This document shows, piece by piece, positions 17,151 through 26,021 of a stretch of DNA of 64,000 bases (position 1 is its first letter; the number at the start of each line of letters is the position of its first letter). Where the stretch lies: NCBI RefSeq assembly GCF_900111885.1, contig NZ_FOKG01000026.1, positions 1 to 64,000 on the forward strand, written 5' to 3'. The notes below the pieces were generated by a model. That model saw only the letters and a list, made by a program, of their open reading frames with translations, searched no databases and was not told the DNA's origin. This stretch comes from Amycolatopsis marina. Its GTDB lineage: Bacteria > Actinomycetota > Actinomycetes > Mycobacteriales > Pseudonocardiaceae. A program made the translations under genes and the position numbers.

Positions 17151-18116
17151 TCAGCACTGGTACAGGGAGTTCGGGTGGACTCGCTCGCAGTAACGCACGT
17201 GCAGGTGATTGTCGTGGTTGGCGTACTGGCTGGTGAGGCCTTCCCTGATCAGGACGGGGTCGTTGAAGAAGATCAGTTTGACGTGCCCAGGCGCGGTGGC
17301 CCGGATCTCCTGGACGAGCTTTCGGGTGGCGGCGCGGTCATAGGTCGAGGACTGCCACGTGATCCGGCCCGCGGAGCATTGGGCGGAGTCCGTGCGGATC
17401 GGCCACAGGTCCACGTCGAGGCCGAGTTGATGGCTGGAGTGGCCGTTGAGGGAACCGCCGTGTTCTCTGGAGATGTCACCGAGCGGCACCTTGCCGTTGC
17501 CGCTCGGAACGAACCGCCGCACCGCCTCCTCGAGTTGACCGACCGTCGCACCGGTGCCCCAGTTCACCGTGCCGTTGTTGTCCGGGTCCTTGTCACACAG
17601 ACCGCTCGACATCGCCGGATAATCGTAGTGCCACAACAGGTTCTTCCAGGTGGCCGGACCGGTGATCCCGTCGACCCCGATCCCGGCGTGCCGCTGGAAG
17701 TTCGTGACGGCGGTGCGGGTGGCGGTGTCATAGGTGCCGGAGACACCGAGCTTCGCGTTGTGCTTCGCGTTGAGTTGCACCTGCAGCGCCCGCACCGCGT
17801 CACCGGTGTCGCCCTGGCGAGTGGTCACCGCCAGCCTGGCCCAGGTGTTGGGGCCGATGATGCCGTCCACGTCGAGGGACCGCGCCTTCTGGAAAGCCCG
17901 GACGGCGGTGTCCGTGCCGGTGCCGAACACGGAGTCCGCGTCGGCGGACTGCCGGTGATGGCGCAACAGATACTGCGCGGCGAGCACGTCCACGCCGCGA
18001 TTTCCCTTGCTCTGCGTCGGAAAGAAGGCGCCGGAGTAGGCCTGCGCGGATCCGGCGAGCAGCACCGTGCTCACCAGCATCACCACCGCCATGGCGAACC
18101 GAAGGAACGTTCTCAT
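17151..18116 (-). CDS. Secreted penicillin-insensitive murein endopeptidase (M74) with two peptidoglycan-binding domains
   Basis: A 321-aa exported protein. It begins with a signal peptide (MRTFLRFAMAVVMLVSTVLL, Ala-X-Ala site near AQA). Two PG_binding_1 repeats follow, each ending in a DGIxGPxTW-type motif (DVDGIIGPNTWARL; GVDGITGPATWKNL). The C-terminal half has the MepA-type zinc endopeptidase motifs: HSSHQLGLDVDLWP (His and Asp ligands) and NHDNHLHVRYC. The ATG at 18116 has an AGGAGGTC ribosome site and gives a proper signal peptide, so it is preferred over an upstream start at 18155. Probable role: cleavage of cell-wall cross-links. Confidence 0.9.
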   Translation of the reverse strand: MRTFLRFAMAVVMLVSTVLLAGSAQAYSGAFFPTQSKGNRGVDVLAAQYLLRHHRQSADADSVFGTGTDTAVRAFQKARSLDVDGIIGPNTWARLAVTTRQGDTGDAVRALQVQLNAKHNAKLGVSGTYDTATRTAVTNFQRHAGIGVDGITGPATWKNLLWHYDYPAMSSGLCDKDPDNNGTVNWGTGATVGQLEEAVRRFVPSGNGKVPLGDISREHGGSLNGHSSHQLGLDVDLWPIRTDSAQCSAGRITWQSSTYDRAATRKLVQEIRATAPGHVKLIFFNDPVLIREGLTSQYANHDNHLHVRYCERVHPNSLYQC

Positions 18117-18161
18117 CTGGGGACCTCCTGCGCCGCACGTCGGCGGTGTGAACAACCCGAA

Positions 18162-18187
18162 TTCCGAACAGAAAACAGTGTTCAGAA
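18162..18187. promoter_or_regulatory. Inverted repeat upstream of the murein endopeptidase gene
   Basis: TTCCGAACA (18162-18170) and TGTTCAGAA (18179-18187) form an inverted repeat with eight of nine matching positions and an 8-bp spacer. It lies about 46 bp upstream of the start codon and could be an operator. The regulator is unknown. Confidence 0.4.
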
Positions 18188-18252
18188 GATAGGTGCACCG
18201 AGCTCTACCCGACCAGCGTTCGGTCGTGCGGGAAAAGTTCCTGACGGCAATT

Positions 18253-18289
18253 GGGAAAAAGTGAGAAATGCGTATGGTTTCTATTTCCC
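18253..18289 (-). terminator. Possible terminator downstream of the PucR regulator gene
   Basis: GGGAAA (18253-18258) and TTTCCC (18284-18289) enclose further A-rich and T-rich segments (GAGAAA and GGTTTC) that can partly pair. It lies 11 bp beyond the end of the PucR gene in an unusually AT-rich patch. Confidence 0.4.
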
Positions 18290-18299
18290 GTGCACCGGT

Positions 18300-19541
18300 T
18301 CACCGCTGACGGAACGCCATGAGGCCGAGGGTGAGCAGAAGCCGGTCGCGCGGATCGGCGATCTTGCGACCGGTCACCGTCTCGATTCGCTGGAGCCGGT
18401 AGATCACCGTGTTGCGATGACAGTAGAGCCGCTGTGCGGCGTGCGTGGGTGACCCGCCACTGTCGATCACCGCGTCCAGAGTCTCCAGCATGGTCTGCCG
18501 CTCGGCCTCCGGGAGGTCGAGCAGGTCCCCGAAGGCCACTTGTTCCAGCCGGGGAACCAGATGCGGGCTGCCGACGAGCAGCGCCTCCGGCAGCCGTTCG
18601 TCGAGTGCGGCGACGCCCGGTTCGGCCAGTGTCCGGGCCGCGGTCTGTGCCATGCCGTACGCCACCCCGATCTCCGCGAAATCGGTGATCACCGGTGCGG
18701 CGCCGACGCGCCCGGCCACCGCGGGGCCGAGCGCCTCCAGCACTTCGGCCGGGGTGCGTTCACCGAGTGCCACAAGGCCGACGATGTCGGCGGGACGGAC
18801 ATGCCACGAGGAGACGATCCCGTGTGAGCCGAGCGCGTCCTGCGGAGAGCGCAGCGGGTCGTCGCGTGGGCTGTCGACCGGGGCGACGATACAGATCAGT
18901 GGCCCCGTCGGTGGCAGGCCGAGCGCCGCGGCGGCCTCTGTGGCGAGTGCCGGGTCTCCTCCACGGCCCTCCAGCAGCGCGTTCAGAAAGGCATGTTTGC
19001 GGCTGAGCTCGTGACTGCGCAGCCGCGCCTCCTCCAGCCGGTAGGCGTCCACCAGCGCCGAGGAACTCGAGTCGATCACCCGCCAGACATAGCTGGCCGC
19101 CTCGAGCAGGTCGTGGTCGTACTTTCCGCCGAAGCGCTCCCTGGAGGTGGACAGCAGTGCCTCCCAGATCACCCGGCCACCCAGGCGATAGGCACGGAGG
19201 ACGGCCTCCAGCGGAATGCCCTGCCGTACCCGGATGCGGCCGGTCTCCCGTGAGGTGTCCTGTGGATCGTCCCCGTCGGGAACCGCCTCGCCGAGCGACT
19301 GGATGCCGCGCTCGAGGTTGTCCCGCAGGCTCAGCCGGAGTTCTTCCGGTGCGGCGACACCCAGTTCGGCGTAGGAGGGTTCGCGCTGCAGGACGACCAG
19401 CGTGAGCCGGTCGGCCAGACTGTCCAGTTCGCCCAACAGCACCCGGCTCAAAATGTGCAGTGCGCCCTTCGGCGGCTTCGTCAACTCCGGTTTCGGCTGA
19501 CCAGGTGCCGGTGCTTGCATCGGCCGACAATCGCACGGCAC
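18300..19541 (-). CDS. PucR/CdaR-family transcriptional regulator
   Basis: A 413-aa regulator. The N-terminal ~170 residues resemble the RsbRD-like/sensor region common in actinobacterial PucR proteins (IRVRQGIPLEAVLRAYRLGG). A GGDEF-like CdaR middle domain follows. The C-terminal PucR helix-turn-helix (LDAVIDSGGSPTHAAQRLYC and HRNTVIYRLQRIE) is unmistakable. An internal ATG at 19520 is an alternative start. The gene is divergent from a five-gene Liv-type ABC importer, which it probably controls. PucR proteins often respond to purine, amino acid or other nitrogen compounds, but the ligand here is unknown. Confidence 0.88.
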   Translation of the reverse strand: MPCDCRPMQAPAPGQPKPELTKPPKGALHILSRVLLGELDSLADRLTLVVLQREPSYAELGVAAPEELRLSLRDNLERGIQSLGEAVPDGDDPQDTSRETGRIRVRQGIPLEAVLRAYRLGGRVIWEALLSTSRERFGGKYDHDLLEAASYVWRVIDSSSSALVDAYRLEEARLRSHELSRKHAFLNALLEGRGGDPALATEAAAALGLPPTGPLICIVAPVDSPRDDPLRSPQDALGSHGIVSSWHVRPADIVGLVALGERTPAEVLEALGPAVAGRVGAAPVITDFAEIGVAYGMAQTAARTLAEPGVAALDERLPEALLVGSPHLVPRLEQVAFGDLLDLPEAERQTMLETLDAVIDSGGSPTHAAQRLYCHRNTVIYRLQRIETVTGRKIADPRDRLLLTLGLMAFRQR

Positions 19542-19561
19542 CTGGTGCGGCGTCCACCAGT

Positions 19562-19626
19562 CCGGGCGCCGAGCCCAGAAATCGCCTGCATCTTTGGGCG
19601 CTCCGCCTATGGCCCAGATTGGGCGC
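19562..19626. promoter_or_regulatory. Repeated TGGGCGC motifs in the PucR/importer divergent region
   Basis: TTGGGCGC occurs at 19594-19601 and 19619-19626, 25 bp apart, and a related CCGGGCGC begins at 19562. They lie between the divergent PucR gene and the importer genes and are candidate regulator-binding sites. The motifs are short and GC-rich, so chance occurrence is possible. Confidence 0.3.
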
Positions 19627-19727
19627 CGCGCATCAGTCTTATGGACCTATCGGGCCGGGGTGTTCCACGACACATCGCACCCCTGGTGTCCGTGCCAAGT
19701 GACTCACCAATGGCGGGAGGCGCGGCT

Positions 19728-20561
19728 GTGACGTTGCCGGATCGATCCGACACGCAGACCTCGACCACGGTGCGGGAATCCCCGCCACTCTTCGAAGCAC
19801 GTGGGATCAGCGTCCGGTTCGGTGGCCTGACCGCACTCGACGATGTGTCACTCGCCGCCTCGCCCAGCGAGATACACGGCGTGATCGGACCCAACGGCGC
19901 GGGAAAGACCACCCTGTTCAACGTCTGTTGCGGCTTCGTCGCGCCGGATTCCGGAACGTTGTACCGCGGTGGGCGGGAGTTGGCCGACCTGCGGCCACAC
20001 CAGCTCAGCGGGATGGGAATCGCGCGGACCCTGCAGGGGGTCGGGCTGTTCGCCGGGCTCACGGTGCTGGAGAACGTGATGGTCGGCGCGGACCGGTTCC
20101 ACAGGTCCGGCTTCACCTCCGCGTTGTTCGCCCTGCCCCGCTCCGCCGCTGACGAGCGCGGGCTGCGCGAGTCCGCGCGCGGTGCGATGCGGGAGGTCGG
20201 GGTCGAGTCCTACGCCTCCCGGATGCCGTCGAGCCTGCCCTATCCGGTGCAGAAGAAGGTGGCACTGGCCAGGGCGCTCGCCGCGGCGCCCGATCTGCTG
20301 CTGCTCGACGAACCGGCCAGCGGGCTCGGCCACGACGAGATCGTCGAGCTCGGCGAGTTCGTCCGCGCACTCACCGACAGGATGGCGGTGATCCTCGTCG
20401 ACCACCACATGGACCTGGTCATGTCGATCTGCGACCGGATCACGGTGCTCGACTTCGGCAAGGTCGTGGCGCACGGCTCGCCCGACGCGGTTCGCAACGA
20501 GCCCGCAGTCATCGATGCCTACCTGGGCGAGCAGGCCCGGCGGGGAGACCAGGATGAGTGA
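19728..20561 (+). CDS. Liv-type ABC importer, ATP-binding subunit (LivG-like)
   Basis: A 277-aa ATPase with Walker A GPNGAGKTT (about residue 50), the LivG-type CCGFVAPDSG and GIARTLQGVGLFAGLTVLEN segments, and Walker B LLLDEPASGLG. The signature is degenerate (SSLPYPVQKKVALARAL instead of LSGGQ-type), which is seen in part of the LivG family. The GTG at 19728 has GCGGGAGG (19713-19720) at good spacing; an ATG at 19710 is less well supported. It overlaps the next gene. The substrate could be a branched-chain amino acid, an amide, urea or another small organic compound. Confidence 0.85.
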   Translation: MTLPDRSDTQTSTTVRESPPLFEARGISVRFGGLTALDDVSLAASPSEIHGVIGPNGAGKTTLFNVCCGFVAPDSGTLYRGGRELADLRPHQLSGMGIARTLQGVGLFAGLTVLENVMVGADRFHRSGFTSALFALPRSAADERGLRESARGAMREVGVESYASRMPSSLPYPVQKKVALARALAAAPDLLLLDEPASGLGHDEIVELGEFVRALTDRMAVILVDHHMDLVMSICDRITVLDFGKVVAHGSPDAVRNEPAVIDAYLGEQARRGDQDE

Positions 20562-21321
20562 AAACGCGACCGGCACCTGGAACGCGCCCGCGACTTCCGG
20601 CAATCAGCACGGCGAACTGGAGATTCGCGACCTCAGCGCTTCCTACGGCCCGGTGGTCGCGCTGAACCACGTGCACATCACAGCCCGCCGCGGGCGCATC
20701 ACAGCCGTGCTCGGAGCCAACGGCGCGGGTAAGACCACGCTGCTGCGTACCGTGTCCGGGCTGGTCCGCGGCAGCAGCGGCGGTGTGTTCCTCGGCGGCC
20801 GTGATCTCACCGGACTGTCCGCGGAGGCCATCGCCATGGCGGGGGTCGCCCATGTCCCGGAAGGGCGGGGAGTGATCACCGAACTCACCGTCGAGGAGAA
20901 CCTCCGGCTCGGTGAGCTGCTCGGCACCGCGCGGGGGGATGGTGCACACGACCTGGACTCGGTCTACGAGATGTTCCCCGCGCTGGAGCAGCGACGGCGG
21001 CGCGAGGCGAACTCGTTGTCCGGCGGGGAGCGGCAGATGCTGGTGATCGGTCGTGCGTTGCTGTCGGCGCCCGAGGTGCTGCTGCTCGACGAGCCCTCAC
21101 TCGGGCTCGCACCACGGATCGTGGCCCAGATCTTCGGCCTGCTGCGCGATCTGGTCGACCGTGACGGCGTGACGGTTCTGCTGGTCGAGCAGAACGCGCG
21201 CAGCGCCCTTTCGATCGCCGACGACGGATTCGTGCTCAACCTCGGCGAGGTGGTCGCGGCGGACGAGGCCTCGACACTCGCCGCCGACGACGACTTGCGC
21301 CACGCCTATCTCGGTTTCTAG
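20554..21321 (+). CDS. Liv-type ABC importer, ATP-binding subunit (LivF-like)
   Basis: A 255-aa ATPase with Walker A GANGAGKTT, the LivF-type segment HVPEGRGVITELTVEENL, signature LSGGERQML and Walker B LLLDEPSLGLAP. The ATG at 20554 overlaps the end of the LivG-like gene by eight bases; the frame is open further upstream but that part is inside the previous gene. It should pair with the LivG-like subunit on the cytoplasmic side of the importer. Confidence 0.87.
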   Translation: MSENATGTWNAPATSGNQHGELEIRDLSASYGPVVALNHVHITARRGRITAVLGANGAGKTTLLRTVSGLVRGSSGGVFLGGRDLTGLSAEAIAMAGVAHVPEGRGVITELTVEENLRLGELLGTARGDGAHDLDSVYEMFPALEQRRRREANSLSGGERQMLVIGRALLSAPEVLLLDEPSLGLAPRIVAQIFGLLRDLVDRDGVTVLLVEQNARSALSIADDGFVLNLGEVVAADEASTLAADDDLRHAYLGF

Positions 21322-21372
21322 TGCTCGCCGGCACGGCTCGGTGATGCGAGCTCAAGGAGGACACGGCAGACG

Positions 21373-22251
21373 ATGCAACAGTTCCTGAACGTCACCCTCG
21401 GCGGGATCAGCCAGGGCGCGATCTACGCGGCCTTCGCGCTGGCTCTCGTGCTGATCTGGCGCTCGACGAGAATCATCAACTTCGCCCAGGGATCCATGGC
21501 GATGTTCACCACCTACCTTGCGCTCACCCTGGTGGAGAACGGGATGTCGTACTGGGTGGGGTTCGCCGTGGCGCTGCTCGGCGGACTGCTGCTCGGCGCC
21601 GCGGTGGAACGGGTGATCATGCGGCCGGTCGAGGGCGGTCCCGAACTCAACGCCGTGATCGTCACGCTCGGTTTGTTCGTCGCCTTCCAGGCGCTGGCCG
21701 CCATCCTTTTCGGAGCCTCGTTCAAGTCCTTCCCCGCACCGTTCGACCTCCGTGGCTTCACCATCGGTTCGGTCAACATCGCGTTCACGCCCTACAGCAT
21801 CTTCGTCATCGCCTCGGTGGTCGCCGTGATGGCGGGGCTCGTCGCCCTGTTCCGGTTCACCGATGTCGGTCTGCGTATGCGGGCCTCGGCGTTCAATCAG
21901 GAGGTCGCCCGGCTGCTCGGGGTCAAGGTAGGCCGCATGCTCACCCTGGGCTGGGCGCTGGCCGCTGTGGTGGGGTCACTGGCCGGCCTGCTCATCGCAG
22001 GCGGGAACCTGGTCTTCCCGGCCTACATGGACGCGGTGATCGTCTACGGTTTCGTCGCCGCGGTGCTCGGCGGTCTGGACAGCCCGGTCGGAGCCGTCGT
22101 CGGCGGACTGATCATGGGACTGGCACTGTCCTATGTGAGCGGCTATCTCGGAAGTGAGCTGGTGGCCCTGGCGGCACTGGCGATCCTCGTGGCCGTGCTG
22201 CTGGTGCGGCCAAGGGGACTGTTCAGCAGCACGGCAGCGAGGCAGGTGTGA
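21373..22251 (+). CDS. Liv-type ABC importer, permease (LivH-like)
   Basis: A 292-aa membrane protein. The start NVTLGGISQGAIYAAFALAL, the STRIINFAQGSMAMF motif and the GLDSPVGAVVGGLIMGL segment are typical of LivH permeases. A strong AAGGAGGA ribosome site lies at 21354-21361. Its stop overlaps the start of the second permease. Confidence 0.9.
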   Translation: MQQFLNVTLGGISQGAIYAAFALALVLIWRSTRIINFAQGSMAMFTTYLALTLVENGMSYWVGFAVALLGGLLLGAAVERVIMRPVEGGPELNAVIVTLGLFVAFQALAAILFGASFKSFPAPFDLRGFTIGSVNIAFTPYSIFVIASVVAVMAGLVALFRFTDVGLRMRASAFNQEVARLLGVKVGRMLTLGWALAAVVGSLAGLLIAGGNLVFPAYMDAVIVYGFVAAVLGGLDSPVGAVVGGLIMGLALSYVSGYLGSELVALAALAILVAVLLVRPRGLFSSTAARQV

Positions 22252-23354
22252 TGGGCCCCGTCATCACGGCCGTGCGCCGCCGCCTCCCGTCCTCGGTGCT
22301 CGGACGGCACCTGTTGCTGGTGCTCGTCGGTCTGCTCCTCGTGATCGTCGTGCTGGAGACGACCACTCCGTTCCGGAACTCGCAGTTCGCCACGATGTCG
22401 TACTACGCCATCGCGGCGGCCGGTCTTACCGTCCTCACCGGACTCAACGGGCAGATCTCACTTGGTCACGGTGCGCTGATGGCAGTGGGCGCTTACACGA
22501 CCGGGTTGCTGCTGGCCACCGGATCGATCCCGTTCCCCCTGGCGATGTTGCTCGCCACCGCGGCTACCGCGATCGTGGGCATCGTCGTCGGCGCGGCGGC
22601 CTCGCGGCTGCACGGTCCCTATCTCGCGGGAGCCACGCTCGCGCTGGCCGTCGGCGTGCCGGGAATCGCGATCTACTTCGACGGGACACTGGGCGGGGAG
22701 CAGGGACTGCGCGTCGACGCCCCGCGCACCCCGGACTGGTTCGCCGACGCCGTCTACTTCCTCTCGGCCAACGAAGCGGGCCCGGCGAAGTACCTCGCCT
22801 ACATCGGCTGGATCACCCTGCTCGTCGTCCTTCTGCTGCTGGCCAACCTGATCGCGAGCAGGTACGGGCGGATGTGGCGCGCGGTGCGCGACGACGAGAT
22901 CGCCGCCGAACTATCCGGGATCCAACTCGGAAAGGCCAGGGTGCTCGCGTTCGTGGTCAGCGCAGCCTGCGCCGGGCTCGCCGGATCGGTGCTCGGCATG
23001 GTGGTCAGGCTGGCCGCGCCGAGCGGATTCACGATCGTGCTCTCGCTGGCCCTGCTCACCGCGGTCGTGGTGGGTGGACTCGGAAGTCTCACCGGAGCGC
23101 TGCTCGGCAGCGCGCTGCTGGTCTTCCTGCCTCCCGCGGTGACCGGAATCGGCACCGGCGCCGGGCTCTCGGACGTACAGGCGGCGCAGCTGGCTCCCCT
23201 GGTCTACGGCGTCGTGCTGGTGGCGGTCATGGTGCTCGCGCCGGGCGGAGCCGTCGGAATGTTGCGGCGGCTGCGCGGAAAGCCGGCCAGCCGGGGTGGG
23301 ACAGCCACAACCACTGAACCCGTCGGGGACGTTGAATCAGGAGGTAGCAGATGA
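22251..23354 (+). CDS. Liv-type ABC importer, permease (LivM-like)
   Basis: A 367-aa membrane protein with the LivM motifs GLNGQISLGHGALMAVGAYT and RAVRDDEIAAELSGI, and the C-terminal GGLGSLTGALLGSALLV region. The ATG at 22251 shares bases with the stop codon of the LivH-like gene; a GTG immediately before it (22248) is equally possible. It overlaps the binding-protein gene by four bases, so all five importer genes appear to form one operon. Confidence 0.88.
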   Translation: MGPVITAVRRRLPSSVLGRHLLLVLVGLLLVIVVLETTTPFRNSQFATMSYYAIAAAGLTVLTGLNGQISLGHGALMAVGAYTTGLLLATGSIPFPLAMLLATAATAIVGIVVGAAASRLHGPYLAGATLALAVGVPGIAIYFDGTLGGEQGLRVDAPRTPDWFADAVYFLSANEAGPAKYLAYIGWITLLVVLLLLANLIASRYGRMWRAVRDDEIAAELSGIQLGKARVLAFVVSAACAGLAGSVLGMVVRLAAPSGFTIVLSLALLTAVVVGGLGSLTGALLGSALLVFLPPAVTGIGTGAGLSDVQAAQLAPLVYGVVLVAVMVLAPGGAVGMLRRLRGKPASRGGTATTTEPVGDVESGGSR

Positions 23355-24691
23355 GCAGAGTCGTGCGACGTCGTGGCCGGTGGGTGGCGGGCCTGATCAC
23401 CACAGCCGCGGTGGTCCTCGCGTCCTGTGGCGCGGGCGGCCGCCCCGATGAGGGAACGGGGGGTGGAAGAGAGGCCTCCGACGTCGGCATCACGGCCGAG
23501 TCGGTGAAGGTCGGCGCCCACTTCCCGCTGACCGGGGTCGCCGCGCCCGGGTACAGCGAGATCCCGACCGGCGCGAAGGCGTACTTCGACTACGTCAACG
23601 CCAACGGTGGTGTCCACGGGCGGACGATCGAGTACGTCTACAAGGACGACGCCTACAACCCGACGAACACCACGCAGGTGACCAACGAGCTCGTGCTGCA
23701 GGACGAGATCTTCGCGATGGTCGGCGGCCTCGGCACGCCCACGCACAGCGCGGTGCTCGACTTCCTGAACAGCTCCGGAGTGCCGGACCTCTTCGTCTCG
23801 TCGGGTTCGCTGCTGTGGAACCAGCCGCAGGAGAATCCGCAGACGTTCGGCTGGCAGCCGGACTACGAGGTCGAGGGAAAGATCATCGGTCAGTACGTGC
23901 GGGAGAATTTGCCCGACGCCAAGGTGGGACTGTTCCTGCAGGACGACGACTTCGGCGACGACGGCGAGAAGGGGGTGCGACGATACATAGACGACCAGAT
24001 CGTCGCGGCCGAGCGTTACGCGCCGGGAAACACGGACGTCGCACCACAGATCGCGGCACTGCAGGCGGCCGGGGCGGATCTCGTCATCGGCTTCAATGTG
24101 CCGTCCTACACCGCACTGAGCCAGCTCACCTCGTTGCGCCTCAACTACGATCCACAGTGGATCTACAGCAACGTCGGTTCGGACCCGGCTCTGGTCGGCT
24201 CGCTGCTGAGCAAGTTCTCCGAGGGGAAGGTCACCGACTCCGCAATGCTCGACGGTGCGATCACCACCGAATACCTGTCCGGAGTGGACGCGACGGACGA
24301 TCCGTGGACCCAGCTCTGGCAGAAGGTATGGGACGCTCACGGCGGAGAGGGTGAACTGACCAACTACCGGATCTACGGAATGGCCGAGGCCTACACGTTC
24401 GTGCAGGCGCTGCAGGCGGCCGGAGCCAACCCGACGAGGGAAGGAATCGTCAACGCCGTGGAGCAGGCAGGCGGTGACTTCCAGGGGCCCGGCCTCGCTC
24501 CCTTCCGGTACTCGGGGGAGTCCCATGCCGGAATATCGGGTGTGAAGGTCGCGCGGATCAAGGGTGTGACGACCGAGGAGCTCACGCCGGTGCTGGTGAC
24601 CGGGAACGGTGACGCCGAGATCACCGAGCACACCGCCGAGCACGCGCCGCCGCCGGAGAACGGAATTCCGGACGTGCAGCCGGTGGGCTGA
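23351..24691 (+). CDS. Liv-type ABC importer, substrate-binding lipoprotein
   Basis: A 446-aa lipoprotein of the Peripla_BP_6 family. The N-terminus (VVRRRGRWVAGLITTAAVVL then ASC) is a lipoprotein signal peptide with the cysteine at about residue 26. The family motifs VGAHFPLTGVAAPGYSEIP, AYFDYVNANGGVHGRTIEY and VYKDDAYNPTNTTQVTNELV are clear. It ends the importer operon and is followed by a strong hairpin. The binding-pocket residues do not reveal the ligand. Confidence 0.88.
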   Translation: MSRVVRRRGRWVAGLITTAAVVLASCGAGGRPDEGTGGGREASDVGITAESVKVGAHFPLTGVAAPGYSEIPTGAKAYFDYVNANGGVHGRTIEYVYKDDAYNPTNTTQVTNELVLQDEIFAMVGGLGTPTHSAVLDFLNSSGVPDLFVSSGSLLWNQPQENPQTFGWQPDYEVEGKIIGQYVRENLPDAKVGLFLQDDDFGDDGEKGVRRYIDDQIVAAERYAPGNTDVAPQIAALQAAGADLVIGFNVPSYTALSQLTSLRLNYDPQWIYSNVGSDPALVGSLLSKFSEGKVTDSAMLDGAITTEYLSGVDATDDPWTQLWQKVWDAHGGEGELTNYRIYGMAEAYTFVQALQAAGANPTREGIVNAVEQAGGDFQGPGLAPFRYSGESHAGISGVKVARIKGVTTEELTPVLVTGNGDAEITEHTAEHAPPPENGIPDVQPVG

Positions 24692-24702
24692 CCAGCCAGG
24701 GA

Positions 24703-24738
24703 GGGGCTGTGGCCGGGCCGCTTGCCGGTCACAGCCCC
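24703..24738 (+). terminator. Strong hairpin ending the Liv-type importer operon
   Basis: GGGGCTGTGGCCGG (24703-24716) pairs with CCGGTCACAGCCCC (24725-24738) over 14 positions with one G-U wobble and an 8-base loop. It lies 11 bp after the stop of the binding-protein gene, and TTCTTGTT follows about ten bases later. It sits between convergent genes and may act in both directions. Confidence 0.8.
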
Positions 24739-24767
24739 GGCTGCGGGCTTCTTGTTCATAAGTCGGA

Positions 24768-25949
24768 TCAGCGGTTGTCGTGGAGTACGCGGATGCTGAG
24801 CCCTGCCTCGGTGAGTCTGCGCAGCAGCGCATCGCCCATCGCTACCGCTGTGGTGACCTGTCCCGCGGTCTCGGGCAGGTCGTCGAAGGCCAGACACAGC
24901 GCCGACTCGGCGAGCATCCGTGCGGTCTCGTCATATCCCGGGTCGCCGCCCGAGACTTCGGTGACCACGCGGGTGCCACCTGCCTCCCCGGTGAACCGGA
25001 CGGAGAACCAGGATCTCGCCCTGCGCTCGGGGCTCGGGCCCGCACCGGGCTTCCGGATTCTCGCGAGAGCGTCCCGCGCAGGCGGGATCTGTGCGAGCAA
25101 CGCCAGCGCGGCAAGGCCCGCCCCGGCGAGCGCCACCGTCGGCAACCGCTTGACCGAGGCGTACTGGTGGTAGGTGAAGTCGGGGCCGTAGCGTGGCAGC
25201 GCCCGAGCCGAGCGAGCGACGATTCGCGGGTCCAAAGAGGACATCGGGACCACCCAGCGGCCCGTCGTGCTGTCACGGTGGAGCTTGCCGAGCGGGGTCC
25301 GCACGCGGCGCCGGTCGGGGCGGGGTTCGACGCGCGCCCGTTCCCGTGCCGCCCGAACCATTGCCAGCGGCCGGGAGAACGCGGTCAGCGCGGATGAGTA
25401 GGTGCCGCCGGAGAACTCCGCGTTGACCCGCACCTGACCGCTCACGGTGATCGGCACGTCCTGCGGCAGGTAACCGACCGTGAACAGCACGCCGAGGTCG
25501 TAGGGGATCGAGTCGAAACCGCAGGCGTGCACGATGCGGGCGCCGCTGCGGCGGGCTGTCGCGTCATGGCGCAGGTACATGCGGTCGACGAACTCCGGCT
25601 CCCCGGTGAGATCGACGTAGTCGGTGCCGGCTGCCGCGCAGGCCGCCACCAGTGGCTCGCCGTGGTCCGAGTAGGGACCCACCGTGGTGATGATCACCTT
25701 GGCCGCCTCGGCGACCGTCCGGAGTGACGCGGGCTCGCCGGTGTCGGCGTGCAGCAGGGGCAGATCCGCGCATGCGGGATCGATCGCGGTGAGGCGGTCG
25801 CGCAGGTGCTCGAGCTTGGTCCTGTTGCGCCCTGCCAGTGCCCAGGCCGCCCCGGCAGGGACCGTGCGGGCGAGGTACTCGGCGGTCAACCCTCCGGTGA
25901 ACCCCGTGCCACCGAACAGAACCAGATCGTAGGTGCGGTTGTCGGGCAT
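24768..25949 (-). CDS. Saccharopine dehydrogenase-like (trans-acting enoyl reductase-type) protein
   Basis: A 393-aa protein with an N-terminal NAD(P)-binding Rossmann fold (YDLVLFGGTGFTGGLTAEYL), the LAGRNRTKLEHLR segment, TTVGPYSDHGEPLVAACAAA and VDLTGEPEFVDRMYL, the pattern of the actinobacterial saccharopine dehydrogenase-like family that includes mycobacterial Rv2449c and Rv2953. A hydrophobic stretch (VALAGAGLAALALLAQIPPA) near the middle suggests membrane association. The ATG at 25949 has an AAGGAG upstream and is preferred over 25985. The Rv2953 relative acts in lipid synthesis; the substrate here is unknown. Confidence 0.78.
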   Translation of the reverse strand: MPDNRTYDLVLFGGTGFTGGLTAEYLARTVPAGAAWALAGRNRTKLEHLRDRLTAIDPACADLPLLHADTGEPASLRTVAEAAKVIITTVGPYSDHGEPLVAACAAAGTDYVDLTGEPEFVDRMYLRHDATARRSGARIVHACGFDSIPYDLGVLFTVGYLPQDVPITVSGQVRVNAEFSGGTYSSALTAFSRPLAMVRAARERARVEPRPDRRRVRTPLGKLHRDSTTGRWVVPMSSLDPRIVARSARALPRYGPDFTYHQYASVKRLPTVALAGAGLAALALLAQIPPARDALARIRKPGAGPSPERRARSWFSVRFTGEAGGTRVVTEVSGGDPGYDETARMLAESALCLAFDDLPETAGQVTTAVAMGDALLRRLTEAGLSIRVLHDNR

Positions 25950-26021
25950 GGAGTACGGCTCCTTGTGTCTCGAGGGCGTCCGCACCCGGATCGTAGGCTG
26001 TCGGGGCTTGGCCCCGCATGA

